Below the pieces are notes generated by a model. It made no database searches and was not told the origin of the DNA. It saw only the letters and a list, made by a program, of their open reading frames with translations. Shown in pieces: positions 61,395-64,000 of a DNA stretch of 64,000 nucleotides; position 1 is the stretch's first letter, and each line of letters starts with the position of its first letter. The stretch spans positions 1,550,001 to 1,614,000 of the forward strand of contig NZ_CP042431.1 of NCBI RefSeq assembly GCF_007970185.1, given 5' to 3'. Made by a program: the position numbers and the translations under genes. This DNA is from Pseudobacter ginsenosidimutans. Lineage in GTDB: Bacteria; Bacteroidota; Bacteroidia; Chitinophagales; Chitinophagaceae.

Positions 61395-62549
61395 TTAAAT
61401 GGATTCAGGTGGCAATTTGAGGAGAATCACCTCGCCCTGCCTGTCTTTGGAAGCACTGCCAACGGCGCATTCCGTGCCGCTTCCATGCACGAAAGCCCTT
61501 TTGTCCGGAGCCAGCTCTTCTATCCTTCCGATGAGTTCACGGAAAGTAAAATCAGCCCCTTCACAACAGATCAATACGTCAGCTAGCTGCGGTTGGTTGG
61601 TGACTTGCTGATCGCCCAATCCATGCACGATCCTTTTCACCGTTCCGGGATCGCCTGTTACTGCAATACTTTGATCTTTACTCAACCCTTTTGGTGGTAC
61701 AGGTTTGGATTGTAAAACAGATCTGATGGCGATCATGGCTTTCAACAACAGCACATAGAACCAGGCGCCGATACCTTTATAATGCTTCCTCACGTATAGG
61801 ATCATTGCCTCATAAAAGTGGCGCACATACCGCGCGTCCTTTAACGTACTTTCTCCTTTAAAATGTATAATAGTCGTGCCGGTGAAATAAAAATTACGGA
61901 AGCCGGCCTTTTTGATCCGGAAACTGAGATCGATATCTTCGGCATACATGAAGAACTGTTCATCAAATCCTCCAGTCAGTTCCACTGCTTTTCTCCGTAC
62001 CAGCATACAGGCGCCGGCCAGCACATCCACCTCATTGCTTTCCTTCTCCGGCAGATGTCCCAGGTAATAACGGGCAAACACCCGCGAAACGGGGAACAGT
62101 TTCGTCAATCCGCTCAACTTACAGAAAGACACCCAGGGTGTGGGAAACCCCCTCTTGCTTTCCGGTAAATATTTTCCGCCGCCATCCACCATTCTTACTC
62201 CCATCGCTCCGAGGTCAGGCTGCCGTTGCATTTCGGCCAGGCATCGGGTAAAACTGTTCTCTTCCACAATGGTGTCGGGATTCAAAAAAAGGATGAACTC
62301 TCCTTTACTCATTTGAACGGCCTGATTATTGGCCCGGCCGAAGCCACTGTTCTCGCGGTTCTCGATGAAGAATACAGAAGGGAATTTTGGACGAAGGTAT
62401 TCCACACTTCCATCAGTGCTCTGGTTATCCACCACAATCACTTCGGCGGCTGCTTCACCCAATGCGGTAACAGCTTTCATTACGGAGCATAAACACTGCT
62501 CCAGGAAGTACTTTACATTGTAATTGACGATGATTACAGACAAGCGCAT
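61395..62549 (-). CDS. Family 2 glycosyltransferase
   Basis: A 384-residue enzyme. The N-terminal GT-A domain has VIIVNYNVKYFLEQCL, VVDNQSTDGS and the DxD-like FLNPDTI, with ACMLVRRKAVELTGGFDEQFFMYAEDIDLS as the acceptor-side block typical of rhamnosyltransferase-like GT2. After about residue 290 a separate domain follows with no sugar-transfer motif (GDPGTVKRIVHGLGDQQV); it may be an NDP-sugar or regulatory domain. It may be cotranscribed with the GH3 gene. Confidence 0.88.
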   Translation of the reverse strand: MRLSVIIVNYNVKYFLEQCLCSVMKAVTALGEAAAEVIVVDNQSTDGSVEYLRPKFPSVFFIENRENSGFGRANNQAVQMSKGEFILFLNPDTIVEENSFTRCLAEMQRQPDLGAMGVRMVDGGGKYLPESKRGFPTPWVSFCKLSGLTKLFPVSRVFARYYLGHLPEKESNEVDVLAGACMLVRRKAVELTGGFDEQFFMYAEDIDLSFRIKKAGFRNFYFTGTTIIHFKGESTLKDARYVRHFYEAMILYVRKHYKGIGAWFYVLLLKAMIAIRSVLQSKPVPPKGLSKDQSIAVTGDPGTVKRIVHGLGDQQVTNQPQLADVLICCEGADFTFRELIGRIEELAPDKRAFVHGSGTECAVGSASKDRQGEVILLKLPPESI

Positions 62550-62586
62550 GATGGCACGAAAATAGCCAGAATCCTGAACAACAACT

Positions 62587-62594
62587 TATCTTTG
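62587..62594 (+). promoter_or_regulatory. Candidate -7 element (TATCTTTG), four bases before the inositol monophosphatase ATG
   Basis: TATCTTTG is followed by CCGC and then the ATG at 62599, the same spacing as upstream of merC and the dsbA-like gene. Confidence 0.5.
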
Positions 62595-62598
62595 CCGC

Positions 62599-63375
62599 AT
62601 GTTAAAAGAAACCTTACTGAATGCCACCGAAGCGGGGGCTGCAGTGCTGCAACATTACTTCAACAGCAAAAACCTGCAAATAAGTCATAAAGAAGGGATC
62701 AACAACCTGGTTACGGAAGCCGATCACGCTTCTGAAAAAGCCATCCTGGACAGTATCCGGGAATCTTTTCCCGATCATTTCATCCTCAGTGAGGAAACGG
62801 GAGAGATCGTGATGGACAGTGAATACAAATGGATCATCGACCCCATCGATGGCACCATCAATTATGCCCACGGTATTCCCATCTGCTGCGTGTCCATCGG
62901 ATTGGAACAAAGTGGAAAGATGATCATGGGCGCTGTATACAACCCATTCCTGAAAGAATTCTATTTTGCCGAAGCCGGTAAGGGAGCGATGCTCAACAGC
63001 CAGCAGATTGCTGTGAGTACAGAAACAGAAGTGTTGAAATCCTGCCTGGTGACCGGTTTCCCCTATACTTACCTGAACCAGCCAAATGGACCACTGGAAG
63101 CATTCGGAAGATTCATCCGCGCCGGTATTCCCGTTCGCCGTCTCGGCTCTGCAGCCATGGACCTCTGCTGGGTAGCCGCCGGAAGGTTCGACGGATTCTA
63201 TGAGCACAAACTACAGGCATGGGACAGCGCCGCCGGATTCCTCATTGTGGAAGAAGCCGGTGGAAAGGTCACCGACTTTACTGGAGCCTACTACAGTCCG
63301 CACCAGCCGCAGATTGTAGCTACCAATGGAAAGATCCACGACGAACTGCTGAAATGGATCAATGATCAGATCTAA
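62599..63375 (+). CDS. Inositol monophosphatase-family phosphatase (SuhB-like)
   Basis: A 258-residue Mg-dependent phosphatase. The metal motifs are LSEETGE (about 73-79), WIIDPIDGTINYAHGIP and, late in the protein, AWDSAAGFLIVEEAGG. It hydrolyses inositol phosphates or related sugar phosphates. The ThiL frame opens at its 3' end. Confidence 0.92.
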   Translation: MLKETLLNATEAGAAVLQHYFNSKNLQISHKEGINNLVTEADHASEKAILDSIRESFPDHFILSEETGEIVMDSEYKWIIDPIDGTINYAHGIPICCVSIGLEQSGKMIMGAVYNPFLKEFYFAEAGKGAMLNSQQIAVSTETEVLKSCLVTGFPYTYLNQPNGPLEAFGRFIRAGIPVRRLGSAAMDLCWVAAGRFDGFYEHKLQAWDSAAGFLIVEEAGGKVTDFTGAYYSPHQPQIVATNGKIHDELLKWINDQI

Positions 63376-63385
63376 AAAAATTACC

Positions 63386-64000
63386 ATGAGCGAAGAACGT
63401 ATTGAAATAGCCGACCTGGGAGAATTCGGTCTCATCCGGCATCTCACCAAAAATATCGAGATCCATAATGCCTCCACTGTATTGGGTGTAGGCGACGACG
63501 CAGCCGTGATCGACCATTTCGGCAAACAGACCGTTGTTACCACCGATATGCTGATCGAAGGCGTGCACTTCGATCTGATGTATACTCCTCTCAAACACCT
63601 CGGCTACAAAGCCGTGGTGGTGAACCTTAGTGACATTTATGCCATGAATGCCACGCCCACACAGATCACCGTGAGCCTGGGCCTCAGCAATCGCATCAGC
63701 GTGCAGGCGCTGGATGAATTGTATGAAGGCATTTATGCAGCCTGTGATAAATATGGTGTTGACCTCGTAGGTGGAGATACCTGCTCCTCCCAGAAAGGTT
63801 TTATTATTTCGGTTACTGCTATCGGTGAGGTTACCCCCGGGAAATTCGTAAAAAGAAGCACCGCTCAAAAAGGCGATCTCATCTGCTGCAGCGGAGACCT
63901 CGGTGCAGCCTATGTAGGACTCCTTTTTCTCGAAAGGGAAAAACGCATCTTCCAGGAACACCCCGGTGTGCAACCAGACCTGGAAAATGAATCTTATGTG
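63386..64000 (+). CDS. thiL: Thiamine-monophosphate kinase, 5' part (runs off window)
   Basis: 205 codons are readable to the end of the window with no stop. The start is typical of ThiL (EFGLIRHLTKN), followed by LGVGDDAAVID and TTDMLIEGVHFD (Mg/ATP site), LSDIYAMNATPTQITV and LVGGDTCSS. It phosphorylates thiamine monophosphate to the diphosphate. An in-frame ATG at 63362 overlaps the preceding gene; I prefer 63386. No other thi gene is in view. Confidence 0.92.
   Translation, partial: MSEERIEIADLGEFGLIRHLTKNIEIHNASTVLGVGDDAAVIDHFGKQTVVTTDMLIEGVHFDLMYTPLKHLGYKAVVVNLSDIYAMNATPTQITVSLGLSNRISVQALDELYEGIYAACDKYGVDLVGGDTCSSQKGFIISVTAIGEVTPGKFVKRSTAQKGDLICCSGDLGAAYVGLLFLEREKRIFQEHPGVQPDLENESYV

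Overview
The window looks like ordinary chromosome from a Bacteroidota bacterium, most likely of the Chitinophagaceae type. Three things point there: two proteins end in type IX secretion sorting domains, candidate promoters carry the TAnnTTTG -7 element of this phylum, and the gene families (DUF1080, DUF5606, GMC plus subunit 3, MerC/SCO/Fur, PnuC-NRK, bacterial GH3) fit. Genus cannot be fixed from the sequence alone. I see no rRNA, tRNA, CRISPR array or prophage. The only mobile-element-related gene is a solitary REP-associated tyrosine transposase.

Layout. 1-4.9 kb: the start of a secreted GHL10-type glycosidase, a DinB/MarR pair, a radical SAM/SPASM enzyme, a membrane-anchored GH25 lysozyme and a membrane glycosyltransferase-like protein. 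4.5-13.7 kb: a carbohydrate-oxidation locus with a GMC flavoprotein, its subunit-3 partner, a c-type cytochrome lipoprotein, two tandem DUF1080 lipoproteins, three TIM-barrel isomerase/epimerases and a Gfo/Idh/MocA oxidoreductase. Together these have the parts expected of a periplasmic 3-keto-glycoside pathway. 13.7-15.9 kb: an ECF sigma factor overlapping a membrane protein, an ArsC/Spx-like protein and the RAYT. 16-21 kb: a UvrD/PcrA helicase divergent from a Pif1-like helicase. 21-30 kb: envelope lipoproteins, a CPA1 antiporter, OmpA, RecA, a T9SS cargo protein and methylglyoxal synthase. 30-38 kb: uvrB, polA and a large Tyr/Asn/Arg-rich secreted protein. 38-43 kb: a three-gene surface-protein operon built of tail-fibre-like modules and ending in a T9SS cargo. 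43-50.7 kb: DsbA-like, DUF1579, DUF1761, a LytS/LytTR two-component pair, DUF5606 with a Lys/Ala/Glu tail and an M3 peptidase. 50.7-53.3 kb: a candidate small RNA, then a Fur-family regulator and SCO gene divergent from MerC across a clear dyad operator, then an Nfu-type Fe-S scaffold. 53.4-64 kb: SRPBCC, SDR, the NAD-salvage pair PnuC/NRK, a GT39-like transferase, MtgA, LysE, GH3, GT2, inositol monophosphatase, and ThiL running off the end.

The most interesting unexplained elements are these. (i) A probable 110-nt structured RNA at about 50754-50866, with promoter, GNRA-capped hairpin, enclosing helix and terminator. (ii) The TGCAAC-AAA-GTTGCA dyad overlapping the merC promoter next to a fur-type gene. 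(iii) The tail-fibre-like/T9SS operon. (iv) The 3-keto-glycoside locus with its duplicated DUF1080 genes. (v) Several genes whose -7 element ends exactly four bases before the start codon, which predicts leaderless mRNAs. All functions are inferred from motifs read by eye; no database search was run.
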